Source: Algoriphagus locisalis
GTDB lineage: Bacteria > Bacteroidota > Bacteroidia > Cytophagales > Cyclobacteriaceae
Direction: 5' to 3'
DNA length: 64,000 nucleotides
NCBI RefSeq assembly: GCF_900116615.1
Contig: NZ_FPBF01000005.1
Location: forward strand, 69,552 to 133,551
Shown here: positions 33,963 to 43,645 of the stretch, in pieces
Position numbering within the stretch: position 1 is the first letter of the stretch
Layout: the number at the start of each line of letters is the position of its first letter
Translations under genes and position numbers: made by a program
Notes under the pieces: model-generated
Databases searched by the model: none
Told to the model about the DNA's origin: nothing
Seen by the model: the letters and a program-made list of their open reading frames with translations, nothing else

Positions 33963-35277
33963 GATTTGGATAGGTATATTTTTTCTGCTGGCTTTCTCTT
34001 CGCTGAGAGTTCAGGCGCAAAGTCTATGGGCAGATGTGAGTGTGAACCATAACAGCACTTATTTGGGCCAGCCTGTGGAGGTTACCATTTCCGTTTACAC
34101 TTCCACTTGGTTTACAACTGGTTTGGATCTTGGGAATATCAAGGTAGAAGGCGCATTTACGGTGTATTTCAGGCCGGTGACTACTTCATTTAGTAAGGAT
34201 GGGAAGACTTTCGCCGGGGTCAAGCAGATTTACCATGTATTTCCCTATACGGACAAGGATATTACTTTTCCGGAATTGGATATAGAGGTAGAGTCACCGG
34301 CTCCAGGAGATTATAAAGGCAAAAAACATACAGTCAAAACGAAGCCGAAAGGAATAAAAGTTAAGCCTATTCCATCCAAGTTTTCGGATAGTGAGTGGCT
34401 CGTAGCAAATGGGCTGAGTGTGACGGAGCGTTGGTCTGGCGATAAAAATAGTATAAAAGTAGGTGATGTACTGGTAAGAACTATTTCCAGAAATGCTGCC
34501 GGTACAATTTCCGAGTTACTTCCCCCAATTGTCTGGGACAGTGTGGCGCATGTGAGTTTTTATCCATCCCGATCCGAGGTGACCAATAACAAAACGAAGA
34601 CTGCCATTTCGGCTACACGCACGGAGCTTATGCGCTATTTGTTTGAAGAAGAAGGAGAAGTGACTTTACCCGAAATGGTCTTTACCTGGTATAATCCTTA
34701 CAGAAATCAACTTTACAAGCGTACGCTGAAGGAAGTAAAAATTCAAGTACAACCTAATCCAGATCTTGGAGTTTTGGCAAGTGTGCGGGACTCCTTGGCA
34801 TTGCAGCAAGAAGAGCTGGCTGTGGAGGAAGCCACAGAGGATCAACCTTTGATGATTTTAGGAATGTCACCGGAGAAGTTTGCGGTTGTTTTGGTAGTAG
34901 CGATTTTATTGCTGATAATTTTAGTCAAGCTTCTCCGTAGAAGTATTCATGCGTTCCAACAAAGAAGACAAGCTTATTTGATCTCAGAGGAATTCCATTT
35001 TAATGAATTCAAAAAAGCCTCTAGAAGTAATTCTCAGCATACGATAGCCGCCAAGCTATATCGCTGGCTGGACGCCTTGGAATTAGATGAGCCAAATGCA
35101 GCATTTTTTGCGAAGTGCTATGGAAGTGATGCTTTGCAAAGCCAGGTGTCCACTATGGAAGCGAGATGGAGTAGCGGAAAGCAGTTTGAAAATATGAATC
35201 TAAGCGAATGGGCTTCTGCAAGGGAAAAATACCTACACCGTGGAGTGAAGGTAGATTCTGGATGGATTAATCCTTAG
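33946..35277 (+). CDS. batD: BatD-like protein, 443 aa
   Basis: A signal peptide (ending RVQAQ) is followed by strand-rich domains (YLGQPVEVTISVYTSTW, then ITFPELDIEVESPAPG), one transmembrane helix (about residues 310-330, FAVVLVVAILLLIILVKLL) and a cytoplasmic helical tail. This fits BatD, a large periplasmic partner in the Bat system. It overlaps the previous gene by 17 bases. No BatE gene follows. Confidence 0.85.
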   Translation: MRGIGKIWIGIFFLLAFSSLRVQAQSLWADVSVNHNSTYLGQPVEVTISVYTSTWFTTGLDLGNIKVEGAFTVYFRPVTTSFSKDGKTFAGVKQIYHVFPYTDKDITFPELDIEVESPAPGDYKGKKHTVKTKPKGIKVKPIPSKFSDSEWLVANGLSVTERWSGDKNSIKVGDVLVRTISRNAAGTISELLPPIVWDSVAHVSFYPSRSEVTNNKTKTAISATRTELMRYLFEEEGEVTLPEMVFTWYNPYRNQLYKRTLKEVKIQVQPNPDLGVLASVRDSLALQQEELAVEEATEDQPLMILGMSPEKFAVVLVVAILLLIILVKLLRRSIHAFQQRRQAYLISEEFHFNEFKKASRSNSQHTIAAKLYRWLDALELDEPNAAFFAKCYGSDALQSQVSTMEARWSSGKQFENMNLSEWASAREKYLHRGVKVDSGWINP

Positions 35278-35447
35278 TTTTCAGTGAGCAGGGAGCAGTC
35301 TCAGTTTTCAGTATTGGGAATGCCTCTTATGCTTTTTTGGTTCGGGCTGAAGCCCAACTCTATAAGATGAGTAAAGACTAAGACTTTTGAGGATATTGAA
35401 CTTCTACAACTTACTGCTTACAACATTTTTTCCTTTACCCAAGAACC

Positions 35448-36173
35448 TCACTTCACAGCCGGTTGAATAATATAGGATCTTACCCCCATCACGATCATTA
35501 GCTGTGCGATGGCATAAGTACCCATGATCATCACACTGGCATCAGGAATGGGCTGGTAGAATTTATTCAAGGCGATGATTCCATCGGAAATAAAAAACAA
35601 GCTCGCACCTATAAATACCTGCCAAAAAGAAGCGGGGTTGCACCTTCCATAACGCTCTCTAGCCATCGTGAGCATACTTACGATCACGATGATATAGACA
35701 ATCACAGGGATTTTTAAGGCTCCCAGATTGGGGTTGATCATGTAAAAAACGAATGCTGCTAGGAAATATATCGGCAGGTTGAAAAAGAAAGTTTTGATAA
35801 AGTTTACATTCAGAATTGACTCGGTAGGTTTTTGCGCGACCTTAAAACCAATGATGTAGCAGGCTTGTGCCAGAAAAAAAGCCCCAATTCCGTAAATGAA
35901 AAGCTCGTCCCACAAAAGGAGGATATCTCCAAGTAGGGAGAAAATCAAAGCCCCTAAAACAGATTTTGCCAGTAAAGTGGAGGAAATGGGTCTGGTAATT
36001 TGGTGGAAATAGCCAATTAACCCTACTAGTATCAAAGGTTTAGAGAAAAATCTAAGCTCAATTTTATGCTCTAGGATAAAAGCCATATCGACCAGAGTGG
36101 CAAACAAAAACAGGTAAAGCCAGAGTATATTTTTCTTTTTCAAGTTGATGATAATTTTGGGAATTATTCCCAC
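35448..36173 (-). CDS. YhhN-family (lysoplasmalogenase-like) membrane protein, 241 aa
   Basis: The protein is almost wholly made of seven to eight transmembrane helices with a short charged N-terminus (MGIIPKIIINLKKKN). The conserved YhhN acid in a helix is visible in SLLGDILLLW. YhhN proteins hydrolyse or bind ether-type lysophospholipids; the exact activity here is untested. It is convergent with batD and divergent from the TonB receptor at 36488. Confidence 0.85.
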   Translation of the reverse strand: MGIIPKIIINLKKKNILWLYLFLFATLVDMAFILEHKIELRFFSKPLILVGLIGYFHQITRPISSTLLAKSVLGALIFSLLGDILLLWDELFIYGIGAFFLAQACYIIGFKVAQKPTESILNVNFIKTFFFNLPIYFLAAFVFYMINPNLGALKIPVIVYIIVIVSMLTMARERYGRCNPASFWQVFIGASLFFISDGIIALNKFYQPIPDASVMIMGTYAIAQLMIVMGVRSYIIQPAVK

Positions 36174-36487
36174 GGTATAATATTCAATTGTAAGGGATCA
36201 AAATTCAGAATTTAATGTGGTTAAACAACCATTTTTCATTTTGTTGGATTTTGAGACTTTTTGAAATTTTATTCTAAAATACCAGCAGTTTTTTTAGAAT
36301 AAGGATGTTGAAAAATTCTTTTTTGGATTAAAGGCAGAATTTTATTCACCTTTCTATGTTATGAAATAGTTAAAATTTGTGAAATTTGTAGAGCAAAACT
36401 TAACAGTTTATACCCCTAGTTCAAGGAGGGTCAATTTACCTTTGCAAGTAATATTTTCAAACCAGTTTATATCAAAACGTACAAATT
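36174..36487 (+). promoter_or_regulatory. Divergent spacer with a possible -7 box of the TonB receptor
   Basis: The 314-bp spacer is AT-rich. TACCTTTG at 36437-36444 matches the Bacteroidota -7 element TAnnTTTG and lies 44 bases before the ATG at 36488; the corresponding -33 TTTG is not clear. No gene or repeat was seen in the rest. Confidence 0.4.
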
Positions 36488-39400
36488 ATGAGGCAAAATT
36501 TACTTAAAAGCTTGTTTTCACTCGTATTAGTGGTAATAGCCACTATCGGTGTATCTCAGGCACAGGTGACTACGAGTTCCGTAGTTGGTCAAGTAGTTGA
36601 TGCACAGGGAGAGACACTTCCTGGGGCAAATATTGTTGCAACGCACGTGCCTTCAGGTACTCGTTATGGTGCTGTCACTAACTTAGACGGCCGATTCACT
36701 ATTCCAAATATGAGAATTGGTGGACCGTACACAATCCAAGTAAGCTTTATTGGATACCAATCTTCTTCCTACAGTGATGTAGTTCTCAGACTTGGTGAGC
36801 CTTATTCGCTTTCTGTTACGCTTAATGATGACAGCACTGAACTTGGTGAGGTGATCGTTTCGGCATCAAAATCTTCGGAATTTGACTCTAATAAGACTGG
36901 TACTTCTACCAGTATTTCAACAAAGCAGTTGACCGATCTTCCTCAGATCAACAGATCTGTGACTGAGTTTACTCGTTTGACTCCACAGGCAAACGGAACC
37001 TCCTTCGCCGGTCGTGACTCTCGTTACAACAACCTTCAGGTAGATGGAGCGAATTTCAACAACGGTTTTGGTTTGAGCAGCAATCCTCTTCCAGGTGGTA
37101 ATTCTCAACCGATCTCTTTGGATGCGATCGAGCAAATCTCTGTTAACATTGCTCCTTTTGATGTGACGCAATCTGGTTTTACCGGCGCGGGTATCAACGC
37201 AGTAACACGTAGCGGTACCAATACATTTACCGGTTCTGCTTATTATTTTCATAAAAACCAGGACTTGCAAGGCAAGAAAATTGGTGATGTTGAGCTAGAA
37301 GCAACAGATGCTGCTACCAACAACTTCGGTTTTAGATTGGGTGGTCCAATCATCAAGAACAAATTATTTTTCTTCGTCAATGCAGAAAGAGAAACGAATA
37401 CAGGGGCAAATGCATCTGGAGCTAATCTTTGGAGAGCTTCTACTGACGGTGTAGCTGATCCGGACAATAACATCGCTAGAACCACAGTAGCGGATCTTGA
37501 AGCTGTACAAAGCCACTTGATCAATCAGTGGGGATACGATCCTGGTAGATACCAAGGTTTTGCAAATGAAGCAGAGCAGTATAGCACTAAGTTTTTGGCT
37601 AGAATTGACTGGAATATCAGTGACAAGCATAAACTAGCTGTTCGATATAATCAGGTGGTTGGAATTTCCCCACAGATCACAAACGGATCTTCTGGTCCAA
37701 GACCTAGAACTCCAGGTTCAGCGCAAAGAGTTAGTCAAAACTCTATTTCTTTTGAAAACGCAGCTTACGGTTTCGAAAATACAGTAAGATCTGTTACAGC
37801 TGAACTGAACTCTTACTTCAGCCCTAAGATCTCTAATCAGTTCTTGGCAACTTACTCCAAAATCCAAGATACCAGAACTACTCCAGGTGCTGAATTCCCA
37901 ATGGTTGATATTTGGGATGGTGGTGGAAGAGGTGATGGTGAATCTAACTACATGTCTTTTGGTACTGAACTATTCTCCTATAACAATGATGTGATAAATG
38001 ATAACTTCTCATTTATCAACAACCTGACTTATACTGAAGGTCGCCATACCGTCACTGCGGGAGCTGCTTTTGAAATCCAGAAATTCGGTAACTCATTTGT
38101 AAGATTAGGTACATCCTATTACAGATATGCTTCTGTGGAAGACTTCCTGACTACGGGTACTCCAAATGAAGTAGCCCCAATCATGTTCGGTTTGACTTAT
38201 CCTTATGAAGGCCAAGAGACTTATGCAAGAGTAAACTTCGGTTTGGCTTCTCTTTATGCACAGGACAAATTCGCGGTAAATGACCAATTGACTTTGACTT
38301 TAGGCCTAAGAGCAGAATTGCCAATTTATTTGAATGATCTTACTCCAAACGAGTCGATCAATGAGCTTACTTTATTGGATACAGAGTATCAGCCGAAAAA
38401 TTACGATTCAGGAAGCTGGCCTAAATCCCGTGTGATGCTGTCTCCTCGATTTGGATTCAACTATGACGTAATGGGCGATAGAAGCCTAATTGTAAGAGGT
38501 GGTACAGGCATTTTCTCTGGTAGAGTTCCATTTGTATGGTTGACGAATATGCCAACTGGAGCTGGTGTTCTTCAAAATAACGTAGAGCCTGGTAGCTATG
38601 AAGAAATCGAAGGATGGATAGGCAATGTGACTTTCCAGCCTGAGAAATACTATTATGTAGAAAATCCTCCTGCTGGTGCTGAAAGTGTATTCATCAAAAA
38701 TCCAACAGAAGGTGCTCCGAACTCTTTCGCTTTGGTTGATACAGATTTCAGAATGCCAATGGTTTGGAGATCAAGTTTGGGTGCTGATTATCAGTTGGGT
38801 GATTCTCCTTTTATGTTGACTGCTGATCTCCTTTACACCAAAGACATCAATGGTGTATTCCAGTTCGGAGCGAATAGAGCTATTTCTACTAACACAATGA
38901 ATAGCGCTGGAGACAACAGAGAAGTTGTTTTGCCGGGTACCAGTGTAGCATATAACCCAGCATTGGGTGCAAATAGTGCGACTATCTTGACTAACACGGA
39001 TGTGAAAGGCCATGCATTCAGCGCTACCTTAGGTCTGTCAGTTCCTGAGTACAATGGTTTCTCTGGTAGTGTGTTCTACACTTACTCTGCTGCCAAAGAA
39101 GTAAGCTCTAACTCGGGATCAAGTGCAAGTTCTGCTTGGGGAGCTTCTCCAAACATCAACTCTCCAAATGATCAGCGTCTGAATATCTCTGATTTTGCGT
39201 TGCCAAATAGGATCGTAGGTAACTTGAGCTATAAAATAGAATATACAGCCACTACTTTTGGTGTATATTACACTGGTGGAAACCAAGGAAGACTTTCTTA
39301 CACGTATGGCAATGATCTAAATGGTGACGGTATCAATGCTGACCTACTATTTATTCCTGAAAACACAGCAGATTTCAACTTTGTTGATATCGTTTCTGAC

Positions 39401-39820
39401 GGTAATGTGGTTTACACAGCACAGCAACAAAGAGATGCTTTTGATCAATATGTTGCAGAGAATGATCTAGAGGAATACAGAGGTGGATATGTGCCAAGAA
39501 ATGCGATCATCCAGCCATGGTTGAGCAGATTTGATGTAAGAGTTCTACAGGATCTTTTTACTAATTATGGTGAGAAAAAACACAAGGTTCAGCTGAGTTT
39601 AGATGTGGTAAACTTTGGTAACTTATTAAATAAGGATTGGGGAATTTCTCAAAGAACAAACGGATCGCAGAACCTTCTTTCTCGCTCTGGAGCAGTTAGT
39701 GCAAATCCTAACTATGTGATGAATCAGGTTTCTGGTGAACTACCTACTTCACTATACCAAAATGTAAGTAACTTCTCTACTACCTGGAGCATGCAGATAG
39801 GTTTGAGATACATCTTCTAA
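36488..39820 (+). CDS. TonB-dependent receptor, Oar-like, 1110 aa
   Basis: A signal peptide (ending VSQAQ) is followed by a carboxypeptidase-regulatory-like domain (VVGQVVDAQGETLPGANIVA), a plug (SEFDSNKTGTSTS, PFDVTQSGFTGAGINAVT) and a large barrel ending MQIGLRYIF. The order and plug sequence resemble Oar-type proteins (outer-membrane, OmpA-related), which take part in adhesion or development in myxobacteria and are widespread in Bacteroidota. No SusD partner adjoins. Codon use and strong leader suggest high expression. A terminator follows. Confidence 0.93.
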   Translation: MRQNLLKSLFSLVLVVIATIGVSQAQVTTSSVVGQVVDAQGETLPGANIVATHVPSGTRYGAVTNLDGRFTIPNMRIGGPYTIQVSFIGYQSSSYSDVVLRLGEPYSLSVTLNDDSTELGEVIVSASKSSEFDSNKTGTSTSISTKQLTDLPQINRSVTEFTRLTPQANGTSFAGRDSRYNNLQVDGANFNNGFGLSSNPLPGGNSQPISLDAIEQISVNIAPFDVTQSGFTGAGINAVTRSGTNTFTGSAYYFHKNQDLQGKKIGDVELEATDAATNNFGFRLGGPIIKNKLFFFVNAERETNTGANASGANLWRASTDGVADPDNNIARTTVADLEAVQSHLINQWGYDPGRYQGFANEAEQYSTKFLARIDWNISDKHKLAVRYNQVVGISPQITNGSSGPRPRTPGSAQRVSQNSISFENAAYGFENTVRSVTAELNSYFSPKISNQFLATYSKIQDTRTTPGAEFPMVDIWDGGGRGDGESNYMSFGTELFSYNNDVINDNFSFINNLTYTEGRHTVTAGAAFEIQKFGNSFVRLGTSYYRYASVEDFLTTGTPNEVAPIMFGLTYPYEGQETYARVNFGLASLYAQDKFAVNDQLTLTLGLRAELPIYLNDLTPNESINELTLLDTEYQPKNYDSGSWPKSRVMLSPRFGFNYDVMGDRSLIVRGGTGIFSGRVPFVWLTNMPTGAGVLQNNVEPGSYEEIEGWIGNVTFQPEKYYYVENPPAGAESVFIKNPTEGAPNSFALVDTDFRMPMVWRSSLGADYQLGDSPFMLTADLLYTKDINGVFQFGANRAISTNTMNSAGDNREVVLPGTSVAYNPALGANSATILTNTDVKGHAFSATLGLSVPEYNGFSGSVFYTYSAAKEVSSNSGSSASSAWGASPNINSPNDQRLNISDFALPNRIVGNLSYKIEYTATTFGVYYTGGNQGRLSYTYGNDLNGDGINADLLFIPENTADFNFVDIVSDGNVVYTAQQQRDAFDQYVAENDLEEYRGGYVPRNAIIQPWLSRFDVRVLQDLFTNYGEKKHKVQLSLDVVNFGNLLNKDWGISQRTNGSQNLLSRSGAVSANPNYVMNQVSGELPTSLYQNVSNFSTTWSMQIGLRYIF

Positions 39821-39840
39821 GAACATAATTTCAATAGTCT

Positions 39841-39873
39841 AAAAGCACCTCATTCTTGGGGTGCTTTTTTTGT
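39841..39873 (+). terminator. Rho-independent terminator
   Basis: AAAAGCACC and GGTGCTTTT form a 9-bp stem around a ten-base loop, followed by more T residues. It closes the Oar-like gene. Confidence 0.85.
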
Positions 39874-39921
39874 TTATTCTGTGCGTATTTTATTATTTTA
39901 AGGGAATAAAATTTTAAGACT

Positions 39922-40992
39922 ATGGAGAAAAAGTTACTGTTTTTAGCATTTGTTTTCGCGATCTTCTTTGAATCCGCTGCTCAGACGGATTCACTTTTGT
40001 TGAGTAATGGCAATCTGATCGTTGGCGAAATAAAAAGTATGGATAAAGGGGTCTTGACGATTGAGACGGACTATTCGGATTCAGATTTCAAAGTCACCTG
40101 GGGTGAGATAAGAAAACTTACCTCCAAGACGAAATACCTGATTACACTTTCTAACGGCAAACGCTATAACGGTACGCTGAATAGCATTGACAGCATACAA
40201 GCTGAGATAGACACCTATGATCCGGAAAACATTATTCGAAGTATCCGAGGAAGAAAGGCTGAAACAGAGCAGCCAATCGGTGGCAAAGAGCTGGTCAATT
40301 TATCAGAAATCGTATATCTCAATGCGTTGGATGAGGGTTTCTGGAGCAGGCTTTCTGCCAATATTGATTTAGGTTGGAGCCTGACGAGAGCAAATAATCT
40401 AAGGCAGTTTAACGTGAGGTCTGGGCTTGGTTACCTTGCTGATCGGTGGAAGGCAAGCGCTTCCTACAACTCACTGAGATCTACTCAGGATGAAGTGGAG
40501 GATGTCAAGCGTACAGATGGTAGCTTTGCCTTCAACTATTTTCTACCGAAAGATTGGTTCTTGTTGTACAATTTCACTTACCTGTCCAACACCGAGCAGT
40601 TGATCAGAAGTCGGGTAGGTAACCAGATCGGTTTGGGTAAATATCTAATCCACACCAACAAAACCTATTTCGGTTTTCAGACAGGTGTCAACTTAAACTC
40701 TGAATCCTATTTCGATGATACGCCTTCCAGGAATTCCGGGGAAGCCATGATAGGTGCAGAGCTGAATCTATACGACATTGGAGATTTGACCTTGCTTACT
40801 AACTTGATGGCCTATCCAAGTTTGACCGAATCAAATCGATTCAGAACGGATTTTAAACTAGACGTGAAATACGATTTCTTGGATGATTTCTATGTGAAAG
40901 TAGGTACTACGATGAACTTTGATAATCAGCCAATTGAAGGGGCAACTAAACTCGATTATATCTTTCAGACCACAGTGGGTTGGGAGCTCTAA
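39922..40992 (+). CDS. DUF481 outer-membrane protein, 356 aa
   Basis: A signal peptide (residues 1-20) leads to a small strand-rich N-terminal part (LSNGNLIVGEIKSMDKG, residues ~28-120, two similar SNG-type repeats) and a DUF481 barrel of amphipathic strands ending YIFQTTVGWEL. The family is called 'salt-induced outer membrane protein' in other phyla. It stands alone between a terminator and a repeat island. Confidence 0.85.
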   Translation: MEKKLLFLAFVFAIFFESAAQTDSLLLSNGNLIVGEIKSMDKGVLTIETDYSDSDFKVTWGEIRKLTSKTKYLITLSNGKRYNGTLNSIDSIQAEIDTYDPENIIRSIRGRKAETEQPIGGKELVNLSEIVYLNALDEGFWSRLSANIDLGWSLTRANNLRQFNVRSGLGYLADRWKASASYNSLRSTQDEVEDVKRTDGSFAFNYFLPKDWFLLYNFTYLSNTEQLIRSRVGNQIGLGKYLIHTNKTYFGFQTGVNLNSESYFDDTPSRNSGEAMIGAELNLYDIGDLTLLTNLMAYPSLTESNRFRTDFKLDVKYDFLDDFYVKVGTTMNFDNQPIEGATKLDYIFQTTVGWEL

Positions 40993-41020
40993 ATTTTCAT
41001 AAAATTCACTCTTTTCAAAT

Positions 41021-41050
41021 ATGCCCGATATCAGCGATGATGTCGGGCAT
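41021..41050 (+). terminator. Hairpin after the DUF481 gene
   Basis: ATGCCCGA and TCGGGCAT form an 8-bp stem with a 14-base loop. The following bases are TCTAGATTCT, so the T tract is poor; it may be a weak terminator or an mRNA 3' end. Confidence 0.5.
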
Positions 41051-41094
41051 TCTAGATTCTGATTAAACGCTTCTTTTCCAGTAGATTACAGTGG

Positions 41095-41171
41095 CCTCGA
41101 CTTCGCTCGGCCACCGGATTTTCCCCGCCTTCCCAAAAACCAAAACTAATGGGCACCTATCGAAGTCGAGG
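41095..41171. repeat. Small palindromic element
   Basis: CCTCGACTTCG and CGAAGTCGAGG make a perfect 11-bp inverted repeat enclosing 55 bp, inside which GGCC-type pairing (GTGGCC... GGCCAC at 41091-41114) forms a further hairpin. It is the first element of a repeat island that runs to 41620. Confidence 0.6.
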
Positions 41172-41225
41172 TGAAGCTTAATGGAATTTGGCTACTGGCA
41201 GAATTGCGTATATCTGTTATATAGA

Positions 41226-41419
41226 ATATGTATATCCGCAATTGCACCCGTAAAAGGTAAAAAGCGACTTAATGTATGTAAACACTAGCATTGCTGGTAC
41301 TTCAGCCTGTCCTGCCACTGCGGGAGTCATCCGTCATCCCCGCCTGCCATCGGGCAGGGGTCTTCCAGCCTGATAAGCAAAGTAAAAGAGGTCACTGGCA
41401 TCATTGCGGATAATCAGAT
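41226..41419 (+). repeat. MITE-like repeat, copy 3 (long form)
   Basis: The ends ATATGTATATCCGC and GCGGATAATCAGAT are intact. The interior carries both GC-rich hairpins and is nearly identical to copy 2. Its right end is almost joined to copy 4 (7 bp apart). Confidence 0.88.
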
Positions 41420-41425
41420 AATAGA

Positions 41426-41620
41426 AAATGTAAATTCGCTTTTCTGCCAGAAAGGAGCTCAAAGCAATCTAAGATGTTTTAAACTTAAAAATTGAGGCTA
41501 CTTAAGCCTGTCCCGCCAATGCGGGAGTCTTCGGTCATCCCCGCCTGCCATCGGGCAGGGGTCTTCCAGCCTGATAAGCAAAGTAAAAGAGGTCACTGGC
41601 ATCATTGCGGATAATCAGAT
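41426..41620 (+). repeat. MITE-like repeat, copy 4 (long form)
   Basis: This copy is in direct orientation right after copy 3. Its left end is decayed (AAATGTAAATTCGC) but the right end is perfect. The left third resembles copies 5 and 6 (TTTTCTGCCAGAAAGGAG), the right two thirds copies 2 and 3, so it is a mosaic. Confidence 0.85.
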
Positions 41621-41758
41621 AATAGATTAAAGTATCCTATATTTTTTCCATTGGTGGTGAAGATTTACCTTTCAGTATGTTTTGTTACTTTTTAGTGCAA
41701 TTACTGAGTTATTTTTGAATTCTGACAACCTTAAGAATGATCCCGAGGTTAACCTACC

Positions 41759-42544
41759 ATGTTGTACTATAAGATATTTTCTCATTCGGTGAGTAAGGAA
41801 TGGGTCGTGTTTATTCATGGTGCAGGAGGATCCTCTGCGGTATGGTTTAAGCAGTTGAAGGATTTCAGGGAAAAGTATAACCTCTTACTGATAGATCTTC
41901 GGGGGCACGGCAAGTCAGCCGACCTGCCTCAGCAGATTTATAACGAGGAATATACCTTCAAAGGAGTCACCAATGACGTCATTGAAGTGTTGGATTACCT
42001 GAGTATTCCTCCGGCTCATTTTATGGGTGTTTCTCTGGGGACTATTATAGTTCGACAGTTGGCAGAGCTGGAGCAGTGGCGAGTGAAATCACTGATTCTG
42101 GCCGGAGCAGTGACCCGATTGACCGTTCAATCCAGGATTCTCGTGACACTTGGGAGTACATTCAAACGGGTGATCCCTTACATGTGGCTTTACCGCTTGT
42201 TTGCCTTTGTGATCTTACCTCGTAAGCAGCATGCCGAATCCAGAAATTTGTTTGTCAGAGAGGCTCAAAAACTTTGTCAGAAAGAGTTTATCCGCTGGTT
42301 TCAATTGACCAAGGATATTAACCCTCTTCTGAACTATTTTAAAGAATCTGATCTGGGAATCCCCACCCTGTATGTCATGGGAGATCAGGATGTGATGTTT
42401 CTGGAGCCGGTTAAGAAAATTATTAAAACACATAAAAACTCAGTATTGAAGATTTTGAATAAATGTGGACATGTAGTGAACGTGGAAAAACCTGAAGAAT
42501 TTAACAGGCTTTCACTCGCATTTCTCCAAAATCAGCCTATTTAA
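41759..42544 (+). CDS. Alpha/beta-hydrolase, 261 aa
   Basis: The oxyanion region is FIHGAGGSSAVW (about residues 19-30). The nucleophile elbow is G-V-S-L-G (about residues 93-97, Ser95), the acid is in MGDQDVMF and the catalytic histidine in NKCGHVVNVEKP. These give a complete triad. It is soluble and without a signal peptide. The gene lies 17 bp before the RND adaptor gene and may be cotranscribed with it. The substrate (ester, lactone or other) is unknown. Confidence 0.9.
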   Translation: MLYYKIFSHSVSKEWVVFIHGAGGSSAVWFKQLKDFREKYNLLLIDLRGHGKSADLPQQIYNEEYTFKGVTNDVIEVLDYLSIPPAHFMGVSLGTIIVRQLAELEQWRVKSLILAGAVTRLTVQSRILVTLGSTFKRVIPYMWLYRLFAFVILPRKQHAESRNLFVREAQKLCQKEFIRWFQLTKDINPLLNYFKESDLGIPTLYVMGDQDVMFLEPVKKIIKTHKNSVLKILNKCGHVVNVEKPEEFNRLSLAFLQNQPI

Positions 42545-42561
42545 GTCCATTACTTTTCTAC

Positions 42562-43644
42562 ATGAAGAAGCAAACAAAAGTCATATTGATCATTGCAGTA
42601 CTTGTGATTGCCGCAGCTGCATATTTCTATCCTCGATTAGATACCCGCAAGAGCAATGATACTGGAGTAGCTTCCGTGGGAGCCAGTCCTGGAGCTCCAG
42701 CTACTCTTCCTGTGAAAGTGGTGAAGCTTCAGCGCGAGACGCTCAGAAATCAGCTATCGATCACCGGTACCATCATTCCTAATGAATCGGTAGATCTCCG
42801 TTCGGAAATTTCCGGTTTGGTTACCAAAATTGCCTTCAAGGAAGGGGAGTATGTCAGCAAAGGCACACCGCTGGTGTATCTAAATGACGACGAGCTTCAG
42901 GCACAATTCCAGCGGCTGGAATACACTCAGAAACTTTTTGAAAGCCAGGAAAACAGACAGAAACAACTTTTGGCCAGAGAAGCAATTTCACAGGAGGAAT
43001 ATGATATCGTCCTGAACCAGTACAATACCACACTTTCGGATCTGAAACTGGTGGAAGCGCAACTTTCCAAGACAGTTATCAGGGCTCCTTTCAATGGGAT
43101 TTTGGGTTTGAGACAAATCAGTGAGGGCTCGGTAATCGGGACAGCAGATGTTATTGCCAATTTCGTGAATATTGATCCGATCAAAATAGAGTTTTCCATC
43201 CCTGAGCGCTATGCAAATCAAGTTTCGGTTGGCTCCCCAATCTTTTTTACCAATGAATCTTCTCCAGAAGAAGTGCAAGGAAAAGTCTATGCCTTCGAGC
43301 CACAGATAGATGCTGCTACACGTACCCTGAAACTACGGGCAGAAAGTCCCAATAAGGAGCGGAAATATTTGCCGGGCATGTTTGTAAGGATCCGTTTTGT
43401 ATTAGATGAAGTTGAAGATGCCCTGATGGTGCCTTCAGAATCTGTAATCCCTGAGCTGCAGGGTTATAAGGTTTTCGTAGTCGGTGCTGATAATAAAGCT
43501 GAGGAACGCTCGGTAGAGATCGGTACCCGTACAGAATCCCACGTGCAGATCATATCTGGTCTGAAAGAGGGTGATCTGGTGCTCACCACAGGTGTTTTGC
43601 AAGCAAGTACAGGAACTCCTGTAGAATTCACCCAAATCAACTAA
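42562..43644 (+). CDS. RND efflux periplasmic adaptor (MFP/HlyD), 360 aa
   Basis: The N-terminal helix (residues ~6-24) anchors the protein in the inner membrane. A lipoyl half-motif (SGLVTKIAFKEGEYVSKG), a coiled-coil hairpin (about residues 110-170) and the second lipoyl/beta-barrel part (TVIRAPFNGILGLRQ) follow. It links the pump at 43646 to the TolC protein at 46708. The stop is followed after one base by the ATG of the pump gene. Confidence 0.95.
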   Translation: MKKQTKVILIIAVLVIAAAAYFYPRLDTRKSNDTGVASVGASPGAPATLPVKVVKLQRETLRNQLSITGTIIPNESVDLRSEISGLVTKIAFKEGEYVSKGTPLVYLNDDELQAQFQRLEYTQKLFESQENRQKQLLAREAISQEEYDIVLNQYNTTLSDLKLVEAQLSKTVIRAPFNGILGLRQISEGSVIGTADVIANFVNIDPIKIEFSIPERYANQVSVGSPIFFTNESSPEEVQGKVYAFEPQIDAATRTLKLRAESPNKERKYLPGMFVRIRFVLDEVEDALMVPSESVIPELQGYKVFVVGADNKAEERSVEIGTRTESHVQIISGLKEGDLVLTTGVLQASTGTPVEFTQIN

Positions 43645-43645
43645 C

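Noticed and set aside
24143-35277. A single operon from the HAD lipoprotein to BatD
   Set aside because: Good intrinsic terminators at 26918 and 28692 separate the sulfatases from each other and from moxR.
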